DNA from: Aeromicrobium sp. CnD17-E
Lineage (GTDB): Bacteria > Actinomycetota > Actinomycetes > Propionibacteriales > Nocardioidaceae
DNA length: 42,732 nt
Assembly (NCBI RefSeq): GCF_024124745.1
Contig: NZ_JAMXRU010000016.1
Location: forward strand, 1-42,732
Direction of reading: 5' to 3'
Each line of letters starts with the position of its first letter. Positions within the stretch are counted from its first letter, which is position 1. Positions 30,439 through 38,928 of this stretch are shown piece after piece. The notes beneath the pieces were generated by a model, which was given only the letters and a program-made list of their open reading frames with translations, did not search any database and was not told the DNA's origin. Position numbers and translations under genes: made by a program.

Positions 30439-32319
30439 CTACTCGCCGCCCAGCGTGCGGTTGCGCAGCTGGCGGAACTCCGCCTCCCGCGCGAGCAGGT
30501 CGGTGAAGACCGCGCGGTACTCGTCCGGCTGCTCGGCGGGGTCGGTGCGCTGCAGCTTGGAGCGCAGGTCCTCGACCGTGCGGCCGACCGTCAGCAGCCG
30601 CAGCCGCGTCATGATCGCCGCGACCACGCGCGCCGTGGCTCCCTCGGTCGAGCTGAGCGGCTCCATCGCGGCGACGGAGAGCACGCGCCGCAGGTCGTCG
30701 GAGACGAGCGCGTCGGACACCCGCGGCACGAAGGTCGGGTCGGGCTGCGCCGGGAGCCCGACCGTGGTCATCGTGCGCCACAGCTCCTGCGCGACGGGGT
30801 GCGTGAAGTCGCCGTCGTCGAGCTCCTCGGCGTGCGGACGCGCCAGGTGCGGGTGCTGCGCCAGGGCCTTCAGCGCCTCGCGCTCGTCGGCGAACTGGGG
30901 CGCACCGAAGCTGACGAACGGCTGCGGCGGTGGCGCGGGCGCCGGCTCGGCGGACTGCTGCGCCGGCGCACGGCGTTCCGGCTTCGTCGGGGGCCGGTAC
31001 CGACGGTGCTCGGCCCGCACCTGGTCGACGTCGACCCCCACGCGCGTGGAGACCTCGCGCAGGAACTCCTCGACCTTGCTCTTGTCGCGGATCGACGTCG
31101 CGAGACCGACCGCCTCGCGCACCGCGTCGACCCGCTGGTCGGAACGGTCGAGGTCGTAGCGCAGGAGCACGTTCTCGAGCACGAACCGGTACAGCGGGAT
31201 CCGGGCGTCCACGAGCGCCCGGACGCCGGCGTCGCCGTCGGCGATCCGCAGGTCGCACGGGTCCATGCCGCGCGGCTCGACCGCGACGTAGGTCTGCGCG
31301 GCGAACTGCTGGTCGCCCTCGAACGCCTTCATGGCGGCCCGCTGCCCCGCCTCGTCACCGTCGAACGTGAACACGACCTCGCCGTGCATGGCGCCGTCGT
31401 CGAGCAGGATCCGTCGCAGCACCTTCGCGTGGCCCTCGCCGAACGCCGTGCCGCAGGTGGCGACCGCGGTGCGCACGCCGGCCTCGTGACAGGCCATGAC
31501 GTCGGTGTATCCCTCGACGACCACCGCCCGGCTCTCCGAGGAGATCTGACGGCGCGCGAGGTCGATGCCGTAGAGCACCTGGCTCTTCTTGTAGATCGGC
31601 GTCTCGGCGGTGTTCACGTACTTGCCCTGCATGAAGTCGTCGTCGAACATCCGTCGGGCGCCGAAGCCGATGATCTCGCTGGTCATCTCGCGGATCGGCC
31701 AGAGCAGACGTCCTTGGAAGACGTCGAACAGGCCCCGCGTCGAGCGGCGCGCCAGGCCGCCCGCGACGAGCTCGTCGTCGGTGAAGCCCTTGCCCTTGAG
31801 GTGCCCGAGCAGCGCGGTGCCCGACTTCGGCGCCCATCCCATGGCGAAGGTCTCGGCGGCCCGCTGGTCGAAGCCGCGGTCGGTGACGAACTGGCGACCG
31901 ATCGACGCCTCGGGCGACGACGCCAGCGTCTGGGCGTAGAACTCGCCGGCCAGGCGGTGCGCCTCGAGCAGCCGCTGACGCTGCTGCGGGTCGCGCCGAG
32001 GCCCGCGGGACTCACCCTCCTCGTACCGGAGCTGGATGCCGTACTTCGCCGCGAGCCGCTCCATGGCCTCCACGAAGCTGAGGCCCTCGATCTTCTGGAT
32101 GAAGGCGATCGCGTCGCCGCCCTCGCCGCAGCCGAAGCAGTGGAAGGTGCCGCGCGCCGGGTTGGCGTGGAACGACGGCGTCTTCTCGTCGTGGAACGGG
32201 CACAGACCCTTCATGGTGCCGCCCGAGCGCCGCAGCGTGACGTACTGCTCGACCACCTCGTCGATGCGGGCGCGTTCGCGGACGAGCTGGATGTCCTCGT
32301 CGTTGATCAGTCCCGCCAC
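30439..32319 (-). CDS. dnaG: DNA primase
   Basis: DnaG makes the RNA primers for DNA replication. The 626-residue length is typical. The N-terminal zinc-binding domain has C40-x2-H43 (CPFH) and C61-x2-C64 (CFGC), the CHC2 motif. The core includes RFVTDRGFDQRAAETFAMGW, FQGRLLWPIREMTSEIIGFG, the TOPRIM segment VVVEGYTDVMACHEAGV and FTFDGDEAGQRAAMKAFEGD. The C-terminal helicase-binding region begins after a Pro/Ala-rich linker (QQSAEPAPAPPPQPF). It is followed by the sigma-like gene and preceded by dgt, the usual actinobacterial order. Confidence 0.97.
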   Translation of the reverse strand: MAGLINDEDIQLVRERARIDEVVEQYVTLRRSGGTMKGLCPFHDEKTPSFHANPARGTFHCFGCGEGGDAIAFIQKIEGLSFVEAMERLAAKYGIQLRYEEGESRGPRRDPQQRQRLLEAHRLAGEFYAQTLASSPEASIGRQFVTDRGFDQRAAETFAMGWAPKSGTALLGHLKGKGFTDDELVAGGLARRSTRGLFDVFQGRLLWPIREMTSEIIGFGARRMFDDDFMQGKYVNTAETPIYKKSQVLYGIDLARRQISSESRAVVVEGYTDVMACHEAGVRTAVATCGTAFGEGHAKVLRRILLDDGAMHGEVVFTFDGDEAGQRAAMKAFEGDQQFAAQTYVAVEPRGMDPCDLRIADGDAGVRALVDARIPLYRFVLENVLLRYDLDRSDQRVDAVREAVGLATSIRDKSKVEEFLREVSTRVGVDVDQVRAEHRRYRPPTKPERRAPAQQSAEPAPAPPPQPFVSFGAPQFADEREALKALAQHPHLARPHAEELDDGDFTHPVAQELWRTMTTVGLPAQPDPTFVPRVSDALVSDDLRRVLSVAAMEPLSSTEGATARVVAAIMTRLRLLTVGRTVEDLRSKLQRTDPAEQPDEYRAVFTDLLAREAEFRQLRNRTLGGE

Positions 32320-32342
32320 GGGTCGATCCTAGGCGGTGCGCG

Positions 32343-33572
32343 TCAACCGAGGAGCCGGTCGGCCCACAGCCTTGCCGACCCGTCGGTCAGGCTCGCCACC
32401 TGGTCGATGACGACGCGGGTGCGAGCGGCGTCGTCGGTGGCGCGACGCAGGTCGGCCCGGAACTCCGGCTCGAGGTGCTCCTCCCCCGTCGCGAGGAGCC
32501 GCGCCACGAGCGCGCCGAGCGCCTCGCGCTGCGTCGCGAGCTGGCGTGCCCGGTCGTCGGCGAGCATCACGTAGTGCGCGGCGACGGCCTTGAGGACGGT
32601 GATCTCGTCGCGCGTCGCCTGCGGCACCTCCAGGTCGGCGGTGTAGCGGGTGAGCGGCCCCGGCCCCCACCGCTCGACGGTGGCCCGTTGCGCGCTCACG
32701 GCGAACCGGCCGATGAGCGCGCTCGTCAGGCTCTTCAGCACGGCGAGGGCCTCGCGGCTGCCGTCGAACTCGGCGCGCGGCCACTCCGGCAACGCCCGCA
32801 GCCGTTCCAGCGCGCCCCCGAGCCGGTCGTCGTCGGCGCCCGCGTCGTACCAGTCGCGTGCGACGGCGTGCACCCCGTCGAGGTCGAGCCGTCCGGGCAG
32901 CAGGCTGAACCAGCCACCCACGACCGCGTCCTCGACGTCGTGCACGGAGTAGGCGATGTCGTCGGCGAGGTCCATCACCTGCGCCTCGATCGGACGTCGC
33001 CACACGGGCGCCCCGGCCCTCAGCCAGTCGAAGACCGGTCGGTCGTCGGCGTAGACGCCGAACTTCGGGCCGCCGCCGGGTGCCTCGCCGCGCGCCCACG
33101 GGTACTTGACGCAGGCGGCCAACGTCGCGCGCGTGAGGTTCAGCCCGACGCTGCGGCCCGCGGCGTCGACGGTCTTCGCCTCGAGCCGGGTGAGGATGCG
33201 CAGGGTCTGCGCGTTGCCCTCGAACCCGCCGACGTCCGCAGCCGCCTCGTCGAGGGCGACCTCCCCGTTGTGGCCGAACGGCGGGTGCCCGAGGTCGTGG
33301 GAGAGGGCGGCGCAGTCGACGACGTCGGGGTCGCAGCCGAGCGAGGCGCCCAGCTCGCGCGCCACCTGCGCCACCTCGAGGGTGTGGGTGAGCCGGTTGC
33401 GCACGAAGTCGTCGAACCCGGCGCCCATGACCTGCGTCTTCGCCGACAGGCGGCGCAGAGCCGCGGAGTGCACCACGCGGCCGCGGTCACGCTCGAACGG
33501 CGTGCGCCCGGCCCGCTTCGTCGGCTCCGCCACGACCCGGGCGCGCGCCTCGATGCCGTAGGGACTCTCCAC
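32343..33572 (-). CDS. dgt: Deoxyguanosinetriphosphate triphosphohydrolase-like protein
   Basis: This 409-residue HD-domain enzyme hydrolyses dNTPs to deoxynucleosides and triphosphate, lowering dNTP pools. It has RDRGRVVHSAALRRLSAKTQ at the start, the HD motif RNRLTHTLEVAQ ... ALSHDLGHPPFGHNGE, the segment KYPWARGEAPGG, and the second metal region DLADDIAYSVHDVEDA. The GTG at 33572 begins VESPYGIEARAR; the frame is open upstream without a better start. The gap to dnaG is 23 bases, so dgt and dnaG are likely co-transcribed. In some bacteria this class is called dNTPase and may prefer nucleotides other than dGTP. Confidence 0.95.
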   Translation of the reverse strand: MESPYGIEARARVVAEPTKRAGRTPFERDRGRVVHSAALRRLSAKTQVMGAGFDDFVRNRLTHTLEVAQVARELGASLGCDPDVVDCAALSHDLGHPPFGHNGEVALDEAAADVGGFEGNAQTLRILTRLEAKTVDAAGRSVGLNLTRATLAACVKYPWARGEAPGGGPKFGVYADDRPVFDWLRAGAPVWRRPIEAQVMDLADDIAYSVHDVEDAVVGGWFSLLPGRLDLDGVHAVARDWYDAGADDDRLGGALERLRALPEWPRAEFDGSREALAVLKSLTSALIGRFAVSAQRATVERWGPGPLTRYTADLEVPQATRDEITVLKAVAAHYVMLADDRARQLATQREALGALVARLLATGEEHLEPEFRADLRRATDDAARTRVVIDQVASLTDGSARLWADRLLG

Positions 33573-33657
33573 GGGACGCAGGCTACCGAAGGCGCACCAC
33601 GTCGCAGCGACCCTGCGTCGTGGGTGGTGGGGTCGTGGGTCGTGGCACAGTGACGCC

Positions 33658-34413
33658 ATGACCCGTTCGGTCGCGGTGCTCTCCGACGTGCACGGCGTGC
33701 TGCCCGCACTCGACGCGGTCCTGGCCGAGCCCGCGGTGAGGGCGGCGGACCTCGTGGTCGTCACCGGTGACCACACCTGGGGCCCGCAGCCGTGCGAGGT
33801 CCTCGACCGTCTCGTGGCCCTCGGTGACCGTGCCGTGCTGGTGCGCGGCAACGCCGACCGCGAGCTGCTGCAGATGGCGCGCGGACTCGACGTCGGGCTC
33901 GACGACGACCCGCTGTCGGTCTGGGGCGCCGCGCAGCTCGGACCGGACCAGCTGGTCCTGCTGGAGTCCATGCCGGAGCAGGTGACGCTCGACCTGCCCG
34001 GCTTCGGTCTCGTCCGCTTCTGCCACGCCACTCCGCGCGACGACGCCGAGGTCGTGCTCGTCGACAGCCGGCTCGAGCGGTGGCACGAGGTGCTCGCCGA
34101 CCTGCCCGCCGAGGTCGGGACCGTGGTGTGCGGCCACACCCACATGCCGTTCCTCCGCCTGGTCGATCGGAGGCTGGTGGTGAATCCCGGCAGCGTGGGT
34201 CTGCCCTACGGCCACGCGGGCGCGAGCTGGGTGGTGCTCTCCGGCGGACAGGTCACCTTCGGGCGCACGACGCTCGACGTCGACCGCCTGGTGCGCGACG
34301 TCGTCGACGGGTCGAGCTGGCCGGACGTCGAGGCGTGGGCCGACGAGACGTTCCGCCGCCCGGCCGGCGACGCCGAGGCGCTCGCGGCCTTCGGCCCGCG
34401 CGACGGACGCTGA
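33658..34413 (+). CDS. Metallophosphoesterase (YfcE/MJ0936-type)
   Basis: This 251-residue protein has all five metallophosphoesterase blocks: VLSDVHGVLPA (D10, H12), VVTGDHTWGPQ, LVRGNADREL, the H in RFCHATPRDD and VCGHTHMPFL. It likely hydrolyses a phosphodiester or phosphomonoester with two metal ions; the substrate is unknown. The C-terminal 50 residues contain TTLDVDRLVRDVVDGSSWPD and are specific to this subgroup. It is divergent from dgt across about 85 bp and is followed by a palindromic terminator-like element related to the repeat near dinB. Confidence 0.9.
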   Translation: MTRSVAVLSDVHGVLPALDAVLAEPAVRAADLVVVTGDHTWGPQPCEVLDRLVALGDRAVLVRGNADRELLQMARGLDVGLDDDPLSVWGAAQLGPDQLVLLESMPEQVTLDLPGFGLVRFCHATPRDDAEVVLVDSRLERWHEVLADLPAEVGTVVCGHTHMPFLRLVDRRLVVNPGSVGLPYGHAGASWVVLSGGQVTFGRTTLDVDRLVRDVVDGSSWPDVEAWADETFRRPAGDAEALAAFGPRDGR

Positions 34414-34437
34414 CTGACCCTGCCTCCACCTCGGTGA

Positions 34438-34473
34438 GCTGCTGATTCCCATGTCGACCTGGGAATCAGCAGC
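34438..34473. terminator. Terminator-like palindrome related to the dinB-upstream repeat
   Basis: GCTGCTGATTCCC and GGGAATCAGCAGC form a perfect 13-bp stem around the centre ATGTCGACCT. The core GATTCCC..GTCGAC..GGGAATC is the same as in the repeats at 37026-37055 and 37138-37167, with one base changed in the centre (T for G). It lies between the convergent phosphoesterase and mutM genes, so it may end both transcripts. Confidence 0.7.
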
Positions 34474-34484
34474 GGCGAACGGGC

Positions 34485-35339
34485 TCAGAAGCGCCCGTTG
34501 CGGGGGCGGGGCTGGCAGCGGGGGCAGGTGAAGGAGCTGCGGTTCATGAACGCGTCGCGGCGGATCGGCGTCGCGCACCGCGGGCACGGCTCACCCTCCT
34601 GCCCGTACGCGGCGAGGGACCGGTCGAAGTAGCCGCTCTGGCCGTTCACGTTGACGTACAGCGCGTCGAACGACGTGCCGCCCTGCTCGAGCGCCTCGCC
34701 CATCACGTCGACGACGTGGCCGAGCAGCGCGTCGACCTCCTTGGCGCGCAGGTTCTCCGTCGCGCGCGCGTAGTGCAGCGGCACGCGCCACAACGACTCG
34801 TCGGCGTAGATGTTGCCGACGCCGGAGATCAACGTCTGGTCGAGCAGGGCGCGCTTGACGCCCGTGCGCCGACGACGCAGCCGCGTCGCGAAGAGGTCGC
34901 GGTCGAACCGCGGGTCGAGCGGGTCGCGCGCGATGTGCCCGATCGTGACGGGCACCTGCTCCTCGTCGACGTCGGCCAGCATCATGCCGCCGAAGATCCG
35001 CTGGTCGACGAACCGCAGCTGACGGCCGTCGTCGAGGTCGAGCACGATGCGCAGGTGCCGCGGCGGCGGCGCGTCGGCGTCGCTGATGAGCATCTGCCCG
35101 CTCATGCCGAGGTGGCAGAGCAGCGCCTCGTGACCGTCGAGCACGAGCCAGAGGTACTTGCCGCGTCGTCGTGCCGCGTCGACCCGTCGACCGACGAGAC
35201 GCGGGACGAAGTCGGCGGCGCCTGGCAGGTGCCGTTTGAGGGACCGCACGTCGTGCACCGTCACGGCCACGACGGTGCGGCCGACGACGTGCGTGTCGAG
35301 GCCGCGGCGGACCACCTCGACCTCGGGGAGCTCAGGCAC
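34485..35339 (-). CDS. mutM: Formamidopyrimidine-DNA glycosylase
   Basis: MutM (Fpg) removes oxidised purines such as 8-oxoguanine and cleaves the DNA backbone. The 284-residue length fits. The N-terminus [14 protein letters not shown] carries the catalytic Pro2 and Glu3, with the conserved lysine in [11 protein letters not shown]. The helix-two-turn-helix includes [20 protein letters not shown]. The C-terminal zinc finger reads [20 protein letters not shown] then CPRC, with the four cysteines intact. The gene lies eight bases after rnc in the same direction, so they are probably co-transcribed. Confidence 0.97.
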   Translation of the reverse strand: MPELPEVEVVRRGLDTHVVGRTVVAVTVHDVRSLKRHLPGAADFVPRLVGRRVDAARRRGKYLWLVLDGHEALLCHLGMSGQMLISDADAPPPRHLRIVLDLDDGRQLRFVDQRIFGGMMLADVDEEQVPVTIGHIARDPLDPRFDRDLFATRLRRRRTGVKRALLDQTLISGVGNIYADESLWRVPLHYARATENLRAKEVDALLGHVVDVMGEALEQGGTSFDALYVNVNGQSGYFDRSLAAYGQEGEPCPRCATPIRRDAFMNRSSFTCPRCQPRPRNGRF

Positions 35340-35346
35340 GGACGGG

Positions 35347-36084
35347 TCAGACCTCGACGGCGTCGGCCGGGGTCACGTCGGCGGTGATGGCACGCCACGC
35401 GATCTCGGCGACCTGCTGCTCGGCCTCCTTCTTCGACCGGCCGGTGCCGCCGTCGTATCGCTGCTCGCCCACCACCACGGACGCCGTGAACGTCTTGTCG
35501 TGGTCGGGGCCCTCGCTCTCGAGGACGTAGCGGGGGACGCCGAGGTCGTGGTTGGCGGCGATCTCCTGCAGCGAGGTCTTCCAGTCCAGCCCGGCGCCGA
35601 GGTCGGCCGCGCGCGCGATGAACGGGTCGAACACGGCGTGCACGACCTGCGACGCGCGCTCGATGCCGAACTGCACGTACACGGCACCGATCACCGCCTC
35701 GACGGTGTCGGACAGGATCGACGCCTTGTTGCGACCGCCGGTGGCCTCCTCGCCGCGTCCGAGGCGCAGGTGCGCACCCAGGTCGAGCGTGTGCGCCACC
35801 TCCGCGAGCGCCTTCGCGCTCACGACGGCAGCACGCAGCTTCGCGAGCCGGCCCTCGGCGAGGTCGGGGTGGTTGGTGAAGAGCGCGTCGGTGACGACGA
35901 GCCCGAGCACCGAGTCGCCCAGGAACTCCAGACGCTCGTTGTTGGGCAGGCCCCCGTTCTCGTACGCGTACGACCGGTGCGTGAGGGCGTGCTCCAGCAG
36001 CTCGGCGTCCAGGTCGGGGACGCCGAGCACCTCCTTCAGGGCCTCGTGGCCCTGAGGATCAGAGGACCTGGCGACGCTCGCCAC
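35347..36084 (-). CDS. rnc: Ribonuclease III
   Basis: RNase III cleaves double-stranded RNA, including rRNA precursors. The nuclease domain has [20 protein letters not shown] and the signature [16 protein letters not shown], and the second acidic site [16 protein letters not shown]. The C-terminal dsRNA-binding domain starts at [16 protein letters not shown] and contains [20 protein letters not shown]. The start is uncertain: the frame is open to a GTG at 36117, which would overlap rpmF by 59 bp. A GTG at 36084 overlaps rpmF by 26 bp and keeps the usual N-terminal length, so I prefer it. A GTG at 36030 would be short. The gene follows rpmF and yceD. Confidence 0.93.
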   Translation of the reverse strand: MASVARSSDPQGHEALKEVLGVPDLDAELLEHALTHRSYAYENGGLPNNERLEFLGDSVLGLVVTDALFTNHPDLAEGRLAKLRAAVVSAKALAEVAHTLDLGAHLRLGRGEEATGGRNKASILSDTVEAVIGAVYVQFGIERASQVVHAVFDPFIARAADLGAGLDWKTSLQEIAANHDLGVPRYVLESEGPDHDKTFTASVVVGEQRYDGGTGRSKKEAEQQVAEIAWRAITADVTPADAVEV

Positions 36085-36244
36085 GCGCGCCGTACTGTCC
36101 GCACTCGCCGCACGCACGGTGCGGGACGACCTTGGAGTCGCAGGCGGGGTTGGCGCAGTCGACGAGGGTGGTCGCCGTGGTCTTCCACTGCGACCGGCGG
36201 TGGCGCGTGTTGCTGCGCGACATCTTCCGCTTCGGAACGGCCAC
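36059..36244 (-). CDS. rpmF: 50S ribosomal protein bL32
   Basis: This 61-residue basic protein starts [20 protein letters not shown], as bL32 does, and carries four zinc-binding cysteines as [20 protein letters not shown] then [15 protein letters not shown]. It is part of the large ribosomal subunit. The Cys spacing is C-x4-C then C-x2-C, which is slightly looser in the first pair than the C-x2-C of many bacteria. It begins three bases after yceD and its 3' end overlaps the rnc start. Confidence 0.96.
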   Translation of the reverse strand: MAVPKRKMSRSNTRHRRSQWKTTATTLVDCANPACDSKVVPHRACGECGQYGARGERRQVL

Positions 36245-36247
36245 GAT

Positions 36248-36829
36248 CTACTCCTTGTTCGGCCCCGGGACGTCGCCCGGGAGGTTCTGGGTCAGCTGGC
36301 TCAACGACGCCCACCGGGGGTCGATCGGATCGCCGTGTGTGTGGTCTGGATCGTCCGCGAGTCGCGCCCCGCACTCGGGGCACAGTCCCGGACACTCCGG
36401 ATCACACACGGGGTTGAGCGGCAGTGCGAGCACCACCGCGTCCCGCAGGACGGGTTCGAGGTCGAGCAAGTCGTCCTCGAGGGCCGGAAGCTCGTCTTCC
36501 TCCCCGTCCTCCTCGGCACCGTCGCCGGCGCCGATCGGGTCGTACAGGTACAGCTCCTGAAGGTCCACCACGACGGTGTCGTCGAGGACGTCCAGGCAGC
36601 GGACGCACTCCCCCACCACGCGCGCCGAGGCGGTGCCGGTGGCCAGCACCCCGTCCATGACGGCCTCGAGCCGCAGCTCCAGGTCGATGGGCGAGTCCTC
36701 GGGCACGCCGTAGACGTCGTGGCCCAGATCCGCCGGCGCCGCCACGGTGCGGGTGAAGGTACGTTCGGTCCCAGGTCGACGACCCAGAACCTGGGTGTCG
36801 AAGACCAAGGGGCCCGATTGCACGGTCAC
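36248..36829 (-). CDS. YceD-family (DUF177) protein
   Basis: The protein, about 193 residues, is the YceD/DUF177 family member that usually precedes rpmF and whose relatives affect 23S rRNA levels. The pattern is visible: [60 protein letters not shown] and the C-terminal cysteines [20 protein letters not shown]. An acidic insertion ([20 protein letters not shown]) lies in the middle. I chose the GTG at 36829; the frame is open to 36859 with another GTG. The region upstream (36860-37206) holds the tandem palindromic repeat, not a gene. Confidence 0.88.
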   Translation of the reverse strand: MTVQSGPLVFDTQVLGRRPGTERTFTRTVAAPADLGHDVYGVPEDSPIDLELRLEAVMDGVLATGTASARVVGECVRCLDVLDDTVVVDLQELYLYDPIGAGDGAEEDGEEDELPALEDDLLDLEPVLRDAVVLALPLNPVCDPECPGLCPECGARLADDPDHTHGDPIDPRWASLSQLTQNLPGDVPGPNKE

Positions 36830-37025
36830 GTCCGTCCGTCGAGGTGCACAACAGATCACGGCCTGTTTCCAGGCCGCCGTCCATCATAACCGGTGCAGGT
36901 CACGCGACACCAATCGCTCCCCCACCGGTCGGCAGCGGCCGGCGGGCGCGACCGGACGAGGCACGGGAATCTCAGCGAGGCCCGGAGAGCTTTCCGTGCC
37001 CGGCTGAGGAAACCATGCCTGGACA

Positions 37026-37055
37026 GGAGATTCCCAGGTCGACCTGGGAATCTCC
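37026..37055. repeat. 30-bp perfect palindrome, copy 1
   Basis: GGAGATTCCCAGGTC is followed directly by its reverse complement GACCTGGGAATCTCC, so all 30 bases are self-complementary with a GTCGAC centre and no loop. It would bind a symmetric protein or extrude as a cruciform. Confidence 0.92.
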
Positions 37056-37137
37056 GCGCACCGGACTGCCAAGCACGGGAATCTCAGCCACGCACGGAGA
37101 GCATTCCGTGCCCGGCTGAGGAAACCATGCCTGGACA

Positions 37138-37167
37138 GGAGATTCCCAGGTCGACCTGGGAATCTCC
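37138..37167. repeat. 30-bp perfect palindrome, copy 2
   Basis: The same 30-bp palindrome recurs 112 bp downstream without any change in sequence, 40 bp before the dinB start. Confidence 0.92.
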
Positions 37168-37206
37168 GTCCGCCGGACTGTCGGTGGGGGCTGGGAGGAT
37201 GCGCAG

Positions 37207-38421
37207 GTGCAGACGTCGGCCGAGCGGGAGGGGACGGTGCTGCACGCCGACCTCGACAGCTTCTTCGCCTCCGTCGAGATCCGCGACGACCCGAGCCTGC
37301 GGGGGCGGCCGGTGGCCGTCGGCGGCGGGGTGGTCATGGCCGCCAGCTACGAGGCGCGGGCGCACGGCGTCAAGGGCGCGATGGGCCTGCGGCAGGCGCT
37401 GCGGCTCTGCCCCGACCTGCTGGTCGTGCCGCCCAGGCCGCACGCGTACAGCGAGGCGAGTCGCGCGGTGTTCGCGGTCTTCGCCGACACCACGCCTCTC
37501 GTGGAGGGCGTCTCGATCGACGAGGCGTTCCTGGAGGTCGGCGGGCTCCGACGTATCCGCGGGGCACCGTCGCAGATCGCGACGACGCTGCGCGAGCAGG
37601 TGCGCGAACGGGTGGGCCTGCCGATCTCGGTGGGCGTCGCGCGCACCAAGTACCTCGCCAAGGTGGCCAGCGCGATGGCCAAGCCCGACGGCCTCCTCGT
37701 CGTCCCGCTCGACGACGAACGACGCTTCCTGCTCTCGCTGCCCGTCCAGGCGCTCTGGGGCGTCGGCCCCCGCACCACCGAGAAGCTGCACGCTGCCCGG
37801 GTGCGCACCGTCGCCGACGTCGCCCGCATGCAGCCCGGCGAGCTCGCCACGCTGGTCGGCAGCGGTGCGGCCGGCCACCTGCACGCCCTCGCCTCCGGCC
37901 ACGACCCCCGACCGGTGCGGGCGCGACCGTCGCGTCGCTCGATGGGGGCGCAGCGCGCCCTCGGCCGCGACGAGCGCACGCCCGAGGGCGTCGAGATCGT
38001 GCTCCTGGGCCTGGTCGACCGCGTCGCGCGGCGTCTGCGCGCGGCCGGGCGCACCGCCGCGACCGTCACCCTGCGCGTCCGCTTCGGCGACTTCACCAGC
38101 TCCACCGCCTCGCACACGCTCCCGCGACCGACCGCCCACACGCAGGTCCTCCTCGACGCCACGCTGCAGCTGCTGCGCGGACGCCACGGCGAGATCGCCC
38201 GACGTGGCGTCACCCTCGTCGGCTTCCAGGCGTCCGGGCTCGACGACCAGGGCGAGCAGCTGCTGCTGCCCCTCACGTCGGCCTCCGACCCGGGCCTCGA
38301 CACCGCGCTCGACGCCGTCCGAGACCGGTTCGGCGCGCGAGCCGTGCGGCGGGGCGTGCAGCTCGGGCGCGGGGAGCGCGCCGCCATGCCGATCCTCCCC
38401 GACCAGGAGGACGACGCGTAG
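37207..38421 (+). CDS. dinB: DNA polymerase IV
   Basis: This Y-family polymerase copies past damaged bases. The 404-residue protein has VLHADLDSFFASVE (metal ligand D15), SYEARAHGVKGAMGLRQALR, the catalytic VSIDEAFLEV (D105, E106), GLPISVGVARTKYLAKVAS and the thumb motif LWGVGPRTTEKL. The little-finger domain follows. Near the C-terminus, GEQLLLPLTS resembles the clamp-binding motif. The GTG start at 37207 is close to the second palindrome, 39 bases away. In many actinobacteria this position between yceD and coaD has no polymerase, so dinB was probably inserted here. The palindromes may influence its expression. Confidence 0.95.
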   Translation: MQTSAEREGTVLHADLDSFFASVEIRDDPSLRGRPVAVGGGVVMAASYEARAHGVKGAMGLRQALRLCPDLLVVPPRPHAYSEASRAVFAVFADTTPLVEGVSIDEAFLEVGGLRRIRGAPSQIATTLREQVRERVGLPISVGVARTKYLAKVASAMAKPDGLLVVPLDDERRFLLSLPVQALWGVGPRTTEKLHAARVRTVADVARMQPGELATLVGSGAAGHLHALASGHDPRPVRARPSRRSMGAQRALGRDERTPEGVEIVLLGLVDRVARRLRAAGRTAATVTLRVRFGDFTSSTASHTLPRPTAHTQVLLDATLQLLRGRHGEIARRGVTLVGFQASGLDDQGEQLLLPLTSASDPGLDTALDAVRDRFGARAVRRGVQLGRGERAAMPILPDQEDDA

Positions 38422-38435
38422 GCGTCGACGCGGGG

Positions 38436-38915
38436 TCAGGCCCGGCCGAACTCCCGGTCGAGGCGCTGGAGCACGAAGTCAGGCACGAGACCACTCACGT
38501 CGCCACCGCCGCGTGCGACCTCCTTGACCAGGCTGGAGGCCAGGAAGGAGTACTCGGGGCTGGTCGGGATGAAGACGGTGTCGACGTCGGTGAGGCTGCC
38601 GTTCATCTGCGCCATCTGCAGCTCGTAGTCGAAGTCGGAGACCGCTCGCAGACCCTTCACGATCGCGCTGATCCCCTGCTCGGTGCAGAAGTTCACGAGC
38701 AGACCGCGGAACGACGCCACCGAGACGTTGGGCAGGTCCTCGGTGGCCCGGGCGAGCAGGTCCATCCGCTCCTCGAGCGAGAAGAGGCTCTTCTTGCTCT
38801 CGTTCACGAGGACCGCCACGACCACCTCGTCGAACAGCCGGGAGGCCCGGCGCACGATGTCGAGGTGACCGTTGGTCACCGGGTCGAAGGAGCCGGGGCA
38901 CACGACGCGCGTCAC
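38436..38915 (-). CDS. coaD: Phosphopantetheine adenylyltransferase
   Basis: CoaD joins 4'-phosphopantetheine and ATP to form dephospho-CoA, the fourth step of CoA synthesis. The 159-residue length is standard. The nucleotidyltransferase motif is CPGSFDPVTNGHLDI (TxGH), followed by VAVLVNESKKSLFSLEERMD, VKGLRAVSDFDYELQMAQMN and the ATP-binding SSLVKEVARGGGDVSGLVP. The GTG at 38915 begins VTRVVCPGS; the frame continues upstream but would overlap rsmD. The rsmD stop is 13 bases upstream, a usual pairing. The product also supplies the CoA-derived arm needed by ACPs such as the fusion at 8812. Confidence 0.96.
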   Translation of the reverse strand: MTRVVCPGSFDPVTNGHLDIVRRASRLFDEVVVAVLVNESKKSLFSLEERMDLLARATEDLPNVSVASFRGLLVNFCTEQGISAIVKGLRAVSDFDYELQMAQMNGSLTDVDTVFIPTSPEYSFLASSLVKEVARGGGDVSGLVPDFVLQRLDREFGRA

Positions 38916-38928
38916 GGCGGCGACGCTA

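Larger units (their letters stand above)
36961..37184. repeat. Two tandem 112-bp repeat units with long palindromes
   Basis: Unit 1 begins GCACGGGAATCTCAGC at 36961 and unit 2 begins with the same bases at 37073, an offset of exactly 112. Both share TTCCGTGCCCGGCTGAGGAA and the palindrome described in the next entries, with a few base differences. A smaller hairpin (CACGGA...TCCGTG at 37093-37110) is perfect in unit 2 and weaker in unit 1. There is no coding potential here that I can support; the array fills the space between yceD and dinB. Confidence 0.9.

Noticed and set aside
36961..37184. CRISPR array
   Set aside because: Only two units, the units are homologous along their full length rather than repeats with unique spacers, and no cas gene is present.
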